From positions 62,001 through 126,000 of the forward strand of contig NZ_JAGSPJ010000004.1 of the NCBI RefSeq assembly GCF_018139545.1: a DNA stretch of 64,000 bases. Reading direction: 5' to 3'. A program made the position numbers and the translations under genes. The notes below the pieces were generated by a model that was given only the letters and a program-made list of their open reading frames with translations, was not told the DNA's origin and made no database searches. The DNA is from Affinundibacterium fentianense (GTDB lineage Bacteria > Pseudomonadota > Gammaproteobacteria > Burkholderiales > Burkholderiaceae_D). This document shows, one piece after another, positions 1 to 9,761 of the stretch; positions within the stretch are counted from its first letter, which is position 1; every line of letters begins with the position of its first letter.

Positions 1-138
1 GATGATTACGTACAAAATAATCCTGAATGGGGACGAATTGCGATGATCATTTGCGATGGTGGAAAAAAATTTTGGGGTCTAGAATATGACCCAGCTCAAC
101 GCAAATTCTCCAACATGCAATTCAACTCTGGAATTTAA
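1..138 (+). CDS. 3' fragment of an unidentified protein
   Basis: An open frame runs from the first base of the window to a TAA at 136-138 and encodes the last 45 residues of a protein whose start lies outside. The tail contains NPEWGRIAMIICDGG and ends NMQFNSGI. I do not recognise the family. It converges with the rep helicase, whose stop codon lies 15 bases away, so it is probably the real end of a gene rather than a chance frame, but it is too short to be certain. Confidence 0.45.
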   Translation, partial: DDYVQNNPEWGRIAMIICDGGKKFWGLEYDPAQRKFSNMQFNSGI

Positions 139-153
139 ATTCTGAGGCGATTG

Positions 154-2220
154 TTATGGCGAATCTTTTGGTCGGCTTAACAGTGCCTTCAGATTTGCCA
201 AACGATTTTGTGGTGTCAGGACTTCGTCTTCTGTAGGGATCGCATCACCTTCATCGAGTTTCATTTCTTTGATGAAGCGTGAAGGATCACAATGCACAGA
301 CTCACCGGCACGTTTGCGCTTTTTACACCACGTAATATGCAGGCTGCGCTGGGCGCGTGTGATTCCCACATACATCAAACGGCGCTCTTCTTCTATCCTT
401 GCAGCGATGGTTTCGACAGGCGCATCAGGATCGCCCTTATGTGGCAAAATTCCTTCTTCCACGCCAACCAAGAAGACGTGTGGATATTCCAAGCCTTTTG
501 ACGCATGGAGAGTCGACATCCGCACAGCGTCCGGCTCTTCATCTTTGCCTTCCATCATACTCATTAGCGCCACCATTTGCGTTAGGTCGAGCAAACTTCG
601 ATGATCGTCGGTACCATCTTTACCACCACTTCCTTTTTGTTTGAGCCACTGGGTGAAATCCAGCACATTCTGCCACTTGGCTTGCGCAGCACGGTCGTCA
701 AAATTGTCGTACAAATAGTATTCGTAGTTAATTTCTTTCATTAACTCGTCCAACAACAATTCCGCATGTCCTTCACGATGAGCGTGTGCCTCAACATTAT
801 TGATGAAGGTACAAAATTCACGCAAAGGTCTGAGCTGACGTTCCGTTAAGATCGCTTCAATCCCGCCTTTGAATACCGCTTCAAATAGTGAACACTGCCA
901 TTGCCCTGCGTAAGAACCTAATGCTTCTAAAGTTGCCTGTCCCACACCTCGACGTGGTGTCGTGATCGCGCGGATGAATGCAGGGTCATCCTCTTCATTC
1001 GCAATCAAACGCAAGTAGGCAATAATGTCTTTAATTTCTGCTTTGTCAAAGAAACTTTGTCCACCCGAAATAGTGTACGGAATACGTTCCTTGCGCAATG
1101 CCTGTTCAATCACCCGTGCTTGATGGTTGCCGCGATACAAAATAGCGTAGTCGGTCCAGGCCGCTCGACGTTCAAAACGATGCGCTGAAATCATGATCGC
1201 CACCTGCGCCGCTTCTTGCTCGTCATCCTGCATACCCATCACCGTCACTGGGTCACCCAAGCCATGTTCCGACCACAGTGCTTTTTCAAACAACTTCGGA
1301 TTATTGCCGATCACTGAATTGGCGGCCTGCAAGATTCGTGTGCTGGAACGATAGTTTTGCTCTAATTTAATAATCCTGAGGTCCGGAAAATCAACTTGCA
1401 AAGTGCTCAAGTTTTCGATCGTCGCGCCGCGCCAAGCATAGATCGCTTGATCATCATCACCCACCGCAGTGAACATGGGCTTTTTACCTATCCCCGTCAC
1501 CAACAGCTTCACCAATTCGTATTGGCAGGTATTGGTATCTTGATATTCATCGACTAACAAATAACGCAAACGCCGTTGCCACTTGTCTCGTACTTCTTCG
1601 TTTTGGCGAAATAATTCAACGGGTAGTCGAATCAGATCATCAAAATCGACCGCTTGATAAGCAGACAAGGTCGCAACATAGCTCGCATAAATTCTTGCAG
1701 CTTGGGCTTCGTCCTCATCTTGCGCTTGCCGTAATGCTTGCTCAGGACTCACCAAACCATTCTTCCAAAGCGACATCGCAGTTTGAATTCGTCGAATTAA
1801 TTGCTTATCCGTGGTGATCGCCAAATCCTGAACGAGTGAAAAGCAATCATCACTATCCATAATTGAGAAGCGATCTTTTAGCCCCAGCGCACGGGCTTCC
1901 TGACGTAAAATTTTTACGCCTAAGGAATGGAAAGTGGATACCGTGATTTGTTTGGCCTTCTTCGGTTCTTTCAAGAGCTTCGCAATCCGCTCTTGCATCT
2001 CATGCGCAGCTTTATTGGTAAAAGTCAGGGCGGCAATTGATTTGGCATCATAACCATGCAATTCAATCAAATTCGCGATCTTTTGAGTAATCACGCGTGT
2101 TTTGCCAGAGCCTGCACCAGCAAGGACCAGACAAGGGCCATCCATATAGTTGACGGCATCGCGTTGGGGTTGATTCAGACCGTGAGACATGGGAAGGAAA
2201 ATTGACGATACAGACGACAT
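154..2220 (-). CDS. rep: ATP-dependent DNA helicase Rep (UvrD/Rep family, SF1A)
   Basis: A 3'-5' superfamily 1A helicase expected to act in replication restart and in clearing proteins from DNA ahead of forks. The 688-residue protein has the Walker A motif AGAGSGKT at residues 34-41, FTNKAA (motif Ia), the Walker B-type VDEYQDTN near 225, QNYRSS (motif IV) near 290, and HASKGLEYPHVF plus RLMYVGITRA (motifs V and VI) in the C-terminal half. Length fits Rep (about 670-690) better than UvrD (about 720). An ATG at 2190 (protein starting MSHGLNQPQRDAV) matches the usual Rep N-terminus better. The longer start at 2220 has an AGG upstream, so the start is not settled. No neighbour suggests a special role. 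Confidence 0.9.
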   Translation of the reverse strand: MSSVSSIFLPMSHGLNQPQRDAVNYMDGPCLVLAGAGSGKTRVITQKIANLIELHGYDAKSIAALTFTNKAAHEMQERIAKLLKEPKKAKQITVSTFHSLGVKILRQEARALGLKDRFSIMDSDDCFSLVQDLAITTDKQLIRRIQTAMSLWKNGLVSPEQALRQAQDEDEAQAARIYASYVATLSAYQAVDFDDLIRLPVELFRQNEEVRDKWQRRLRYLLVDEYQDTNTCQYELVKLLVTGIGKKPMFTAVGDDDQAIYAWRGATIENLSTLQVDFPDLRIIKLEQNYRSSTRILQAANSVIGNNPKLFEKALWSEHGLGDPVTVMGMQDDEQEAAQVAIMISAHRFERRAAWTDYAILYRGNHQARVIEQALRKERIPYTISGGQSFFDKAEIKDIIAYLRLIANEEDDPAFIRAITTPRRGVGQATLEALGSYAGQWQCSLFEAVFKGGIEAILTERQLRPLREFCTFINNVEAHAHREGHAELLLDELMKEINYEYYLYDNFDDRAAQAKWQNVLDFTQWLKQKGSGGKDGTDDHRSLLDLTQMVALMSMMEGKDEEPDAVRMSTLHASKGLEYPHVFLVGVEEGILPHKGDPDAPVETIAARIEEERRLMYVGITRAQRSLHITWCKKRKRAGESVHCDPSRFIKEMKLDEGDAIPTEDEVLTPQNRLANLKALLSRPKDSP

Positions 2221-2317
2221 TGTACCTGTTGCGTTCTCTTATCCCTAGTTTTGCTTCACCTAGTTAACAGCCACACCGCAGATTCATCGGCTTGAAATTG
2301 GCGATCTAACGAGAGGA

Positions 2318-3112
2318 TCAAGGATGGAAAACCATGGACTTCGCTTCTTCGGCACCAAGATGCTGAGTTAATATTTTTAACAAGGTGCCGTCTTCTATCA
2401 AACTACGGATCAAATTTTGCCATTGTCGGATTTGTTCCTCACTGAACGTCTTTTTCGACAAGACCAAGGCGGAGATAGACTTGTTACCAGGATCCCAGTC
2501 CATAAGACGCATTGCCCCAACAACTGGGTAACGCTTTAAATAGTAACGATAAGCGAGCGGTGATGCGATCGTCGCTTGGAACCGTCCAGAGGCAAACATT
2601 CGATATAGCGTTTCTAGATCACCAACTCGTTCTAAGCGCCTGTTATCGTCCAATTTTTGCATCATTTCGTCATATTTTGGGCTGTAGCGGAACGAACGAA
2701 CACCGCCCATCGTCAATTGCTTTGCCTGGATGAACTGCTCAGAGGTCTGAATTGTTAGCGGAACAGCTGGCCCTAATAGAACATATTTTTTATCAACTAG
2801 ATACGGTGCGAACCACGCAAATTTCTCGCGCTCAGGAGTCACAAGTCCCGAAGCCATCATATCGATAGAACCCATTTCTAATTCATACCAACTGCGCGCT
2901 CGCGGCAAGATGGTGATACGGAATGCGCATTCGCTACGCTTGATGATTTCTTTAAGAAAATCTTCGTCAATTCCCCCTCGGTCTTTGCCATACAATGCGC
3001 CCATTTCATAGTGCGCAAATCGAATCGGCTGTACAGGACAAAGATCTCTTAATGCCGCCGTGGCGCGGCTTTGCATAGACAGCAGGACAAGCAAGATAAG
3101 GAAAAAGCGCAC
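2318..3112 (-). CDS. Periplasmic solute-binding-like protein (SBP_bac_3 fold)
   Basis: This 264-residue protein starts with a clear signal peptide (MRFFLILLVLLSMQSRATA) and then resembles family 3 extracellular solute-binding proteins: a GGIDEDFLKEIIKRS segment, GSIDMMASGLVTPEREKFAWFAPYL, and a second-lobe stretch running RVGDLETLYRMFASGR. These proteins bind amino acids or related small ligands in the periplasm. No ABC permease or ATPase gene is adjacent, so it is an orphan binding protein whose partner and ligand are unknown. A second protein of the same type lies at about 9.0-9.7 kb, also without transporter genes; both may be sensory or scavenging proteins. The family call is good and the ligand cannot be inferred. 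Confidence 0.75.
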   Translation of the reverse strand: MRFFLILLVLLSMQSRATAALRDLCPVQPIRFAHYEMGALYGKDRGGIDEDFLKEIIKRSECAFRITILPRARSWYELEMGSIDMMASGLVTPEREKFAWFAPYLVDKKYVLLGPAVPLTIQTSEQFIQAKQLTMGGVRSFRYSPKYDEMMQKLDDNRRLERVGDLETLYRMFASGRFQATIASPLAYRYYLKRYPVVGAMRLMDWDPGNKSISALVLSKKTFSEEQIRQWQNLIRSLIEDGTLLKILTQHLGAEEAKSMVFHP

Positions 3113-3418
3113 GGGGCACTCCTAAAACAGTCATAGACACTTGCAAATAGAGACGTAACACGCACACTCTGAAATAGAGCGAAGCAGTCGGCAATCCCGA
3201 CAAGACAACTCAGATATACCAGACTAAACGAGGAGTGAAAATACAAATGTTAAAAATTGATAATTCGGCGGCGAAAGGAAACTAGGCCAAGAATCGGCCT
3301 GACGTTACTTGTGAGTTGATTGGAATTTGATACGATCAATTTGATCGCAAGGAACATGTTCAAGAAGGAGTCGGGATCCATCCCCAACTCCCAGTATGAA
3401 GGACCGAGATTTTTCACT
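3113..3418. other. Intergenic region without a recognisable gene
   Basis: About 300 bases between the solute-binding protein start and the pirin stop. Short open frames here lack family resemblance and a convincing ribosome binding site. It presumably holds the promoter of the solute-binding gene; I see no clear terminator hairpin. Confidence 0.5.
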
Positions 3419-4306
3419 TTAAGAGACGAGGCGACCATTCCTGAAATCATCAATCGCTTTGAAGATTTCTTCCTGTGAATTCATCACGAAGGGACCATAT
3501 TGCGCGATGGTTTCACCAAGTGGTCGACCCGCAATCAGGATAAATTTGGCATCGGCGTGAGCGAGGACTTTAACCCCATCTGCACTTGGCCATTTTTTAA
3601 GGATAGCCATCCGCTGCAATGGAACTTGTTGTTCTCCAATACTTACCGAGCCTCGATAAACGTAAATAAAGGCGTTCGCGTCGGCCGGCAAATATTGTTG
3701 AAATTGCGCTCCTGCGGGTATCGCCACATCAAGATAGAGCGGTTCCGTTGTTGCCCTTTGCATTGCGCCTTGGATGCCGTGACTTTGCCCAGCGATGACG
3801 CGGACCTTTACACCAGCTTGCGTTTCGAATTCCGGAATTTCATTACTTTTAAAATCCCGATACCACGCTGGGCACATCTTATCTTTTGCAGCGAGATTTA
3901 GCCAAAGCTGAAAACCCTCCATCCTGCCGTTTTCTTGCTCGGGTAATTCAGAATGAATCACGCCCCGCCCCGCGGTCATCCACTGGACACCACCATTCTC
4001 GAGCAATCCCTCGTTACCAGCGCTGTCGCGATGGCGCATCTTTCCTTCCAACATATAGGTTATTGTTTCAAAACCTCGATGGGGATGATCAGGAAAACCT
4101 GCGATGTACTCGTCTGGATTGTCGCTGCCAAACGCGTCCAACATAAGAAAAGGATCGAGACGATACTGATAGGGCTGTGTCAACACACGAGTCAACTTAA
4201 CCCCAGCCCCGTCCGAAGTGGCTTGTCCCACGACCAACTGCTCGACAGCACGCGAGAGCTGAACCTGCTCTGATTCAAGCTGGGTCAATTTCATTACTTG
4301 GTTCAT
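3419..4306 (-). CDS. Pirin family protein
   Basis: A bicupin of the pirin family, iron-binding proteins some of which have quercetinase activity. The N-terminal cupin carries FPDHPHRGFETITYMLEG and the downstream GGVQWMTAGRGVIHSE, which supply the usual metal-binding histidines and glutamate. I place the start at 4306 (protein MNQVMKLTQLESEQ, 295 residues). A longer frame reaches 4387 but would overlap the upstream azoR gene and adds a basic stretch unlike pirins; a purine-rich GAGAGA-type sequence precedes 4306. It follows azoR closely on the same strand, and the pair faces a LysR gene, which suggests a co-regulated redox or quinone-response unit. Confidence 0.88.
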   Translation of the reverse strand: MNQVMKLTQLESEQVQLSRAVEQLVVGQATSDGAGVKLTRVLTQPYQYRLDPFLMLDAFGSDNPDEYIAGFPDHPHRGFETITYMLEGKMRHRDSAGNEGLLENGGVQWMTAGRGVIHSELPEQENGRMEGFQLWLNLAAKDKMCPAWYRDFKSNEIPEFETQAGVKVRVIAGQSHGIQGAMQRATTEPLYLDVAIPAGAQFQQYLPADANAFIYVYRGSVSIGEQQVPLQRMAILKKWPSADGVKVLAHADAKFILIAGRPLGETIAQYGPFVMNSQEEIFKAIDDFRNGRLVS

Positions 4307-4349
4307 CACTCGTCTCTCTCCATTCTTAACATCTGGTGTTTCGTCTACC

Positions 4350-4949
4350 TTAGGCAAACGCCGCCTCGATTTGTGCTTGCGCATCACTGATTGCGCGTTG
4401 CTCTCCTTCGGTCCCCATGGCTAAACCTTCGGCATAGATAAATTCAACGTCAGTCATGCCAAGGAAGCCTAAGAATGCCTTGAGATACGGCATTTGTGTG
4501 TCATTGGGTGTATTTCTGTACAAACCACCCCGAGTCAACACGACATAAACTTTTTTACCCTTCAACAAACCTTCGGGACCATTCGCAGTGTAACGGAAAG
4601 TCACTTGGGCGCGGGAAATTGCATCGATCCAATTTTTCAATTGAGATGATATGCCAAAGTTATACATCGGCGCGCCAATCACAATCACATCTGCGGCTTG
4701 CACTTCTGCGATCAAAGCATCATCCAGCGCGACCCGTGCAGCTTGTGCTTCATTCCGCTGTTCTGCGGGCGTGAATAGCGCTTGTAAGGCGGTTTCATCT
4801 AAACCTGGTTGCGGCGTCAATGCCAAGTCGCGCAAAGTGAATTCAGCATTAGGATGTTGCTCACGAAGACGGGTACTTACTTGATTAGCAAGATTAGTCG
4901 AATGAGAACCGGCAACGCGGGCGCTAGAATTAATTTGTAAAATGTTCAT
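4350..4949 (-). CDS. azoR: FMN-dependent NADH-azoreductase (flavodoxin-like quinone reductase)
   Basis: A flavodoxin-fold NAD(P)H:quinone/azo reductase of the AzoR family, which reduces quinones and azo compounds with FMN. The protein begins [21 protein letters not shown], with the phosphate-binding SSAR...S loop, and has [19 protein letters not shown] (flavin contact region) and a conserved TRGG segment. The start at 4949 gives 199 residues, the family length; a longer frame to 5021 would run into the operator-like region. Pirin follows within about 45 bases. The divergent LysR gene at 5190 is the likely regulator, as is common for azoR genes. Confidence 0.9.
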   Translation of the reverse strand: MNILQINSSARVAGSHSTNLANQVSTRLREQHPNAEFTLRDLALTPQPGLDETALQALFTPAEQRNEAQAARVALDDALIAEVQAADVIVIGAPMYNFGISSQLKNWIDAISRAQVTFRYTANGPEGLLKGKKVYVVLTRGGLYRNTPNDTQMPYLKAFLGFLGMTDVEFIYAEGLAMGTEGEQRAISDAQAQIEAAFA

Positions 4950-5015
4950 GATATGGGCTTCTTCAGTTAGTTTATGTGACAAGGGGTTCGCAGCAATCTG
5001 TATTTGAATCAAGAT

Positions 5016-5086
5016 GAACATACTTTATATGTTCCAAATACAAAGCAGAAGAGCATAAAATGGATATCATTGTTCCAAATTTGAAC
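5016..5086. promoter_or_regulatory. Probable LysR operator region between azoR and lysR
   Basis: Two perfect inverted repeats lie in the divergent intergenic space. One is GAACATA-N5-TATGTTC at 5016-5034. The other is GTTC-N7-GAAC at 5072-5086 (GTTCCAAATTTGAAC). Both share the GTTC/GAAC half-site, as expected for two binding positions of one LysR dimer or tetramer. The assignment is inferred from sequence and position only. Confidence 0.55.
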
Positions 5087-5189
5087 CAATGTGTTTCTTA
5101 TTGTTCAAAATTGGTCGGCGTTAGAACCTTGCACGCATCGACAATTTGCGAAGCCCACAATTCAACAAATCACATGAAAGGCAGATCGG

Positions 5190-6107
5190 ATGCAACTCGA
5201 CCCAAACGATCTTTTGATGTTTTCCCGCGTAGTGACAGAGGGCAGCTTCAGCAAAGCTGCCGAGCGACTGGGTGTTCCAAAGTCAACCTTATCGCGTCGT
5301 ATCAGCGCACTCGAAACCCATCTAGGTGAGCGCTTGCTTCTCCGTACCACGAGAAAGCTTGTGGTAACGGATTTTGGTCACGCAGTGCTCGCTCATGCGC
5401 AACAGGTTCATGCCGAAGTCGAAGCAACGTTGGCGCTGACGCAGCAGCGGCAGGCCGAACCGAGTGGACGCTTGCGGATATCGATGCCCGCCGATTTTGC
5501 GAATGAAATGATGACAAACCTGATTGCACGATTCTTGGATCGATACCCAGCGATTCAGCTCGAATTGGATCTCTCCCCACGGCGAGTCGATTTGATCGGA
5601 GAAAATTTTGATCTTGCGATCCGTATGGGTAGCCTCACCGACGATGCTTCATTAGCCGCACGACAGTTAGCCATGTTCTCCGCAGCGATGTACGCTTCGC
5701 CAGCCTATTTGAAAAAGCATGGTGAACCGCACGAACCGGAAGCATTGATGGAACATCAAACTTTGCGACTCCTCGGTAGAAATGGCGAGCCCGTTGCATG
5801 GCGCCTAAAGAATAAGTTACAGACATGGGAAGGCGTTCCCCCTGGCATAGCTACAGCAAACTCCCCAGAATTATTGAAGCGACTCGCTCTGGAAGGCGTG
5901 GGCATTACCCTGATTTCAGAGCATTTTGCGCGTTGCCACTTGCACGATGGAAGTTTGATCCGTGTGCTACCTGAATGGCATGCGCCTGAATACAATGCTT
6001 GGGCAGTCTTCCCTGGGCGCCGCTTAATGCCAGCGCGAACCCGCGCGTTCATCGATGCGATACTGGAGGAATTCAATCTCAATGACACCAATCCGATCTG
6101 TCGTTAG
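5190..6107 (+). CDS. LysR family transcriptional regulator
   Basis: A 305-residue LysR regulator. The N-terminal winged helix-turn-helix is typical (FSRVVTEGSFSKAAERLGVPKSTLSRRISALETHLG, about residues 11-45), followed by the linker helix and a two-lobe effector domain from about residue 90. It belongs to the subgroup common in proteobacteria that controls quinone reductases and short redox operons. It is transcribed away from azoR-pirin across a region with two GTTC/GAAC inverted repeats, so control of that pair and of itself is the simplest reading. The inducer is unknown. Confidence 0.92.
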   Translation: MQLDPNDLLMFSRVVTEGSFSKAAERLGVPKSTLSRRISALETHLGERLLLRTTRKLVVTDFGHAVLAHAQQVHAEVEATLALTQQRQAEPSGRLRISMPADFANEMMTNLIARFLDRYPAIQLELDLSPRRVDLIGENFDLAIRMGSLTDDASLAARQLAMFSAAMYASPAYLKKHGEPHEPEALMEHQTLRLLGRNGEPVAWRLKNKLQTWEGVPPGIATANSPELLKRLALEGVGITLISEHFARCHLHDGSLIRVLPEWHAPEYNAWAVFPGRRLMPARTRAFIDAILEEFNLNDTNPICR

Positions 6108-6240
6108 CGAGTTTGACAATCCGGTTGCGATTGAAAGCAAAACACATTGCACTCCAAAACACTGCACTCGAATTTATTGATTGCAAACACAATTTGATAC
6201 GTCGACAATACCCACTGATTAACTTGAAATCAAGATTGCT

Positions 6241-6657
6241 ATGTCTAATTTTTTTAAATCACGCACTCTGCTTTTTTGTCTACTGTGCTTGCTTCATCCT
6301 GCAAGCCAAGCAAAAGACAAACTGAAAGACTTCGCAGAAATTTTTAAGATCAGTGATTCAGCGGAGGGATTGAGTCATTTTCAAATAGAACTCAGTGGAG
6401 TCCACGCGAATCAAGCCACCAATATATGTCGAGTCGTAAAAGATAAGCCGGCATTTGATTGTCAAATACGAATTGACTCGACCTTGGAACCGAGCATACA
6501 AAATCGCGTGTCGCTTTCTAATCGTGGTGCGGTTCAAGCACAAAAAGTGGTCACTCTGTTTGACCAGCTACAGATGTTGCTTGATGAAGCGGAATACAAG
6601 GGACAATGGAAGTTAGACGTACATTTCAAGATCGATGGCACGGCCAACAAAAAATAG
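6241..6657 (+). CDS. Small exported protein of unknown function
   Basis: A 138-residue protein with a signal peptide (MSNFFKSRTLLFCLLCLLHPASQA) followed by about 115 residues that I do not recognise. Two cysteines (NICRVV and FDCQIR) about 14 residues apart could form a disulphide. It lies alone between the LysR gene and a convergent oxidoreductase gene. The secretion signal supports a real gene; no function can be assigned. Confidence 0.6.
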   Translation: MSNFFKSRTLLFCLLCLLHPASQAKDKLKDFAEIFKISDSAEGLSHFQIELSGVHANQATNICRVVKDKPAFDCQIRIDSTLEPSIQNRVSLSNRGAVQAQKVVTLFDQLQMLLDEAEYKGQWKLDVHFKIDGTANKK

Positions 6658-6779
6658 ACATTGCCGCGAACACAGATCAAGGCACGAAACAAGTGAATCC
6701 CGCGCCTTGATTTATTGACTCCGAATTGGTTCGCTTTTGGTGGTTGAAGCAGCTTAATTTACTTCATGCCAGATTCTAA

Positions 6780-8171
6780 TCAAGCCACCACTTTCAATGC
6801 TTTCGTGGTCTTCCAATCACCCCGCGTGAAATCTGGAAACACCTGAGAACTGCCGTCCTCCGCCACCGACTTTTCGCTTAATGGGCCAACTGCGGACCAG
6901 AAACATCCCTCGTACACATTTTGATCTAAGGGCTCACCTTTCCGCAAACATTCGATCATCCGATACAGCATCAGGAAATCCATCCCTCCATGCCCACCCA
7001 TCTTTTTCGACAATTCACCCAATCGCAGGTACAAAGGATGTTCGTATTTCGCGGCAATTGCTTCCCACGCACTGTCCTCAGCCCATTCATGATAATTGCT
7101 GGTGATACCCTCGACCGAGATGCGATTTGGAAATCCAGCGAGCACACCATTCACGCCCTGTATCAGGTTATGGCGCGTATACGGTCTAGGGGTCGTTTCA
7201 TCCCATTGCACCATGATTGTTCGGCCCAAGGCTGTCTTGATTATCGACGTATTGATGTCACCCCCCTTAAAATCCAATTCTTTAAACGCATTGGAGGTTA
7301 ATTTCGTCGATTTTTGTGCATAGGCTGCACGTCCCTTTGCTGGTGAAGAGAATGAAGTGATTCGACCAAATTGGTCTTCTCCTCGAGCTAAATTCATATA
7401 TTGCGCGACTGGCCCCAAGCCATGCGTGGGATACAAGTTGCCATTCCGCTTCGCGTATTCAAAGGTACGCCATGAACCTGTCGAGTCACCATTTTCCATT
7501 TGAAACCGAAGTGCGTGAATATACGATGCCTCTGCATGCAATAGGTCGCCAAGCACACCTTGTCGTACCATATTCAAGTACAGCAATTCTTCGCGTCCAT
7601 AGTTGACGTTTTCCATCATCATGCAATGACGCCCAGTCATCTCGGAAGTGTCCACGATCTCCCACATCTCTGCCAAAGTTGTCGCGATAGGTACTTCAAC
7701 AAATGCATGAGCACCTGCCTTCATAGCAGCAATAGCCATTGGCGCATGCAAATTCCAAGGCGTATTGATCAATACCGCGTCTGGCTTGGTTTCGGCCAAC
7801 ATCTTGCGCCATGCATGCTCGTCACCCACATACAATTTGGGTTGGTGCCCAAACTTTATAGCACTTGCTTCTGACTTCTTTGCGCGCGCTTCTACCAGAT
7901 CCGCGATCCCAACTAATTGCACACCTTCAATCGCTGCAAGTTGACTAGCGTGCCCAGAGCCTCGCGCACCAACGCCGATGATCGCGACTTTGACCTTATC
8001 TAATTTGGGCGCGGCGAAATCACCCATGTAACGCGCTTTCAAAGATCGTCGCGCGGACTTTTGAGTTGTTGCTTGCGGCGTTGCGAACACGTTCAAACTG
8101 GCCATCCCAGCGCTGATGCCACTGACGGCTTGTAAGAAACCACGGCGGGAGGGATGATTGGATTTTGTCAT
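6780..8171 (-). CDS. Tat-exported Gfo/Idh/MocA oxidoreductase, GH109-like
   Basis: A 463-residue protein with a twin-arginine signal (SRRGFLQAVSGISAGMASLNVFA) and an N-terminal Rossmann domain (VAIIGVGARGSGH near residue 64). It then carries motifs typical of the glycoside hydrolase 109 branch: MMMENVNYGREELLYLNMVRQG, LLHAEASYIHALR and YPTHGLGPVAQYMNL. GH109 enzymes use tightly bound NAD to cleave alpha-N-acetylgalactosaminides by an elimination route. Tat export fits, because the cofactor must be loaded in the cytoplasm. No other sugar genes are adjacent, so the substrate is open; another exported dehydrogenase of the same superfamily is possible. Confidence 0.82.
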   Translation of the reverse strand: MTKSNHPSRRGFLQAVSGISAGMASLNVFATPQATTQKSARRSLKARYMGDFAAPKLDKVKVAIIGVGARGSGHASQLAAIEGVQLVGIADLVEARAKKSEASAIKFGHQPKLYVGDEHAWRKMLAETKPDAVLINTPWNLHAPMAIAAMKAGAHAFVEVPIATTLAEMWEIVDTSEMTGRHCMMMENVNYGREELLYLNMVRQGVLGDLLHAEASYIHALRFQMENGDSTGSWRTFEYAKRNGNLYPTHGLGPVAQYMNLARGEDQFGRITSFSSPAKGRAAYAQKSTKLTSNAFKELDFKGGDINTSIIKTALGRTIMVQWDETTPRPYTRHNLIQGVNGVLAGFPNRISVEGITSNYHEWAEDSAWEAIAAKYEHPLYLRLGELSKKMGGHGGMDFLMLYRMIECLRKGEPLDQNVYEGCFWSAVGPLSEKSVAEDGSSQVFPDFTRGDWKTTKALKVVA

Positions 8172-8368
8172 ATTGGGCTCTTGATATTTTCTAAATTAAT
8201 CGGACTATGCAATCAACGACCTAGGCAATTGCTTGCATTTCAATACTGTTGACAACCTAGCGTTAAATTTTACCCAAAGATAGCTCATAGAACAGCGATT
8301 AATATTCAAGGCTTCGTTCAATATAATTTAAGGAAAAAGTGAGGGATTGAGCAGACTTAAACCAAACT

Positions 8369-8821
8369 ATGCTACAGTCCTTCCCCCTCTCAACTGAATG
8401 CCTGCGTCCCATGCCGCTCCTTAGCAAAGAACAGATACAAAGCTTTCTTCATACGGAATTTCCACAAACAACGGTGATTGTGGAATCTCTCAATGAAAAG
8501 GGCGCGACGGTCCGACAAACGATTAATGATCAACACTTGCGCCCTGGCGGAACGGTATCAGGTCCAGTACTAATGGCCGTGGCAGACGTTGCTATGTATG
8601 TTGCGCTCCTCGGCGAAATTGGGATCGTTCCGTTGGCGGTCACAACCAATTTATCCATTAACTTTCTACGCAAGCCCGCTGCCGACTCGGACATTGTGGC
8701 GCACTGCCAACTGCTCAAGGTCGGGAAACGCCTAGCAGTCGGCGAAGTGAGCCTATTCTCGGAAGGACAAGCTGATCCGGTCGCACATGTCGTTTGCACT
8801 TACGCGATACCAAGTGTTTGA
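8369..8821 (+). CDS. PaaI-type hotdog-fold thioesterase
   Basis: A 150-residue single-domain hotdog protein. The segment GGTVSGPVLMAVADVAMYVALL is the usual PaaI-type active-site helix with its acidic residue, followed by AVTTNLSINFLRKPAADSDIVAHCQLLKVGKRLAVGEVSLFSEG, the characteristic beta-strand pattern. Such enzymes hydrolyse acyl-CoA thioesters. An ATG at 8411 (protein MPLLSKEQIQSFL) is an equally plausible start, since neither start has a strong ribosome binding site. The substrate cannot be deduced and no degradation pathway genes lie nearby. Confidence 0.85.
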   Translation: MLQSFPLSTECLRPMPLLSKEQIQSFLHTEFPQTTVIVESLNEKGATVRQTINDQHLRPGGTVSGPVLMAVADVAMYVALLGEIGIVPLAVTTNLSINFLRKPAADSDIVAHCQLLKVGKRLAVGEVSLFSEGQADPVAHVVCTYAIPSV

Positions 8822-9003
8822 GCGCGCGCTGAATATAAATTAACAGAGCCGTGCTCGCCGCCGCATGTCAATACAAACCCATATCTAAAACACTAATCAT
8901 TTATATCAAATATGCACAGAGATTTTGACAATCCGCATGCAAGTTCGTATGCTTAATTTGCCAATTGGCGAATTGTCTGGCCTCTGCCTTTTTCCCCTCT
9001 AGA

Positions 9004-9744
9004 ATGAATCAACGACGTTTGCGAACCATCCTTTGCTTTGCCTTCATGTGCCTACACGCACAAACCGGCGCGGCAGAGTCCCTCAAGCTTCTATATGAAG
9101 TTCGCGAGCCCATGTTTTATCGCGATGCGCAAGGTAATTTAACCGGATTCATTATCAATCGTGTCAACCAAGCCAGCAAAATAGCGGGACTAAAAATCGA
9201 CTGGGTAGAAACGCCATTCAAGCGCCAACTCAAATTGGTTGAAAACAACGACGAAGCACTCTGCGCGGTTGGTATGTTTAAGAACAAGGAACGCGAACAA
9301 TTTGCAAAATTTTCACTCTCAATTTATCGCGACAGTGCACGTCCGTCCATCATGCTTGCCCATCGCAATTTTCAACCCGACAAATCGATGGACCTACTTC
9401 GCACCCTGAGTATTCCGGGAGCACGAATGCTGAAGAAGGAAACCGCATCGTACGGAACAGTGATTGATGATGCAATTGAACGCTCACGTATCACCATCGT
9501 CAGCACGACTGCTGAATCGCTGAATATGGCAAAAATGATCGCTGCGCATCGAGCTGATTTCATTTTGGTTCCAGAAGACGAGGCGCTTAAAATGATTGCC
9601 TCAATCGAGGATCGTCAAAATTTGCACATCTTCAAACCTGTCGGCATGCCACAAGGCCCTGAACGTTTTCTGATGTGCAGTGCAAAAGTGAGTGATGAAA
9701 TCTTACAACGAATGAATCGCGCAATTCAAAAAACTCATCCCTAA
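9004..9744 (+). CDS. Periplasmic solute-binding-like protein (SBP_bac_3 fold)
   Basis: A family 3 solute-binding-like protein. I chose the ATG at 9004 because it gives a good signal peptide (MNQRRLRTILCFAFMCLHAQTGAAES); an upstream TTG at 8965 would add 13 residues before it. The mature part begins LKLLYEVREPMFYRDAQGN, has LTGFIINRVNQASKIAGL and NDEALCAVGMFKNKEREQFAKFS, as in amino-acid-binding proteins. No permease genes are adjacent. RidA follows after 17 bases on the same strand, so the two are probably co-transcribed. Confidence 0.75.
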   Translation: MNQRRLRTILCFAFMCLHAQTGAAESLKLLYEVREPMFYRDAQGNLTGFIINRVNQASKIAGLKIDWVETPFKRQLKLVENNDEALCAVGMFKNKEREQFAKFSLSIYRDSARPSIMLAHRNFQPDKSMDLLRTLSIPGARMLKKETASYGTVIDDAIERSRITIVSTTAESLNMAKMIAAHRADFILVPEDEALKMIASIEDRQNLHIFKPVGMPQGPERFLMCSAKVSDEILQRMNRAIQKTHP

Positions 9745-9761
9745 CTATCGAAAGCCAACCT

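Noticed and set aside
3250..3453. 67-residue frame on the - strand overlapping the pirin end
   Set aside because: It overlaps the pirin 3' end, has no family resemblance and no good ribosome binding site.
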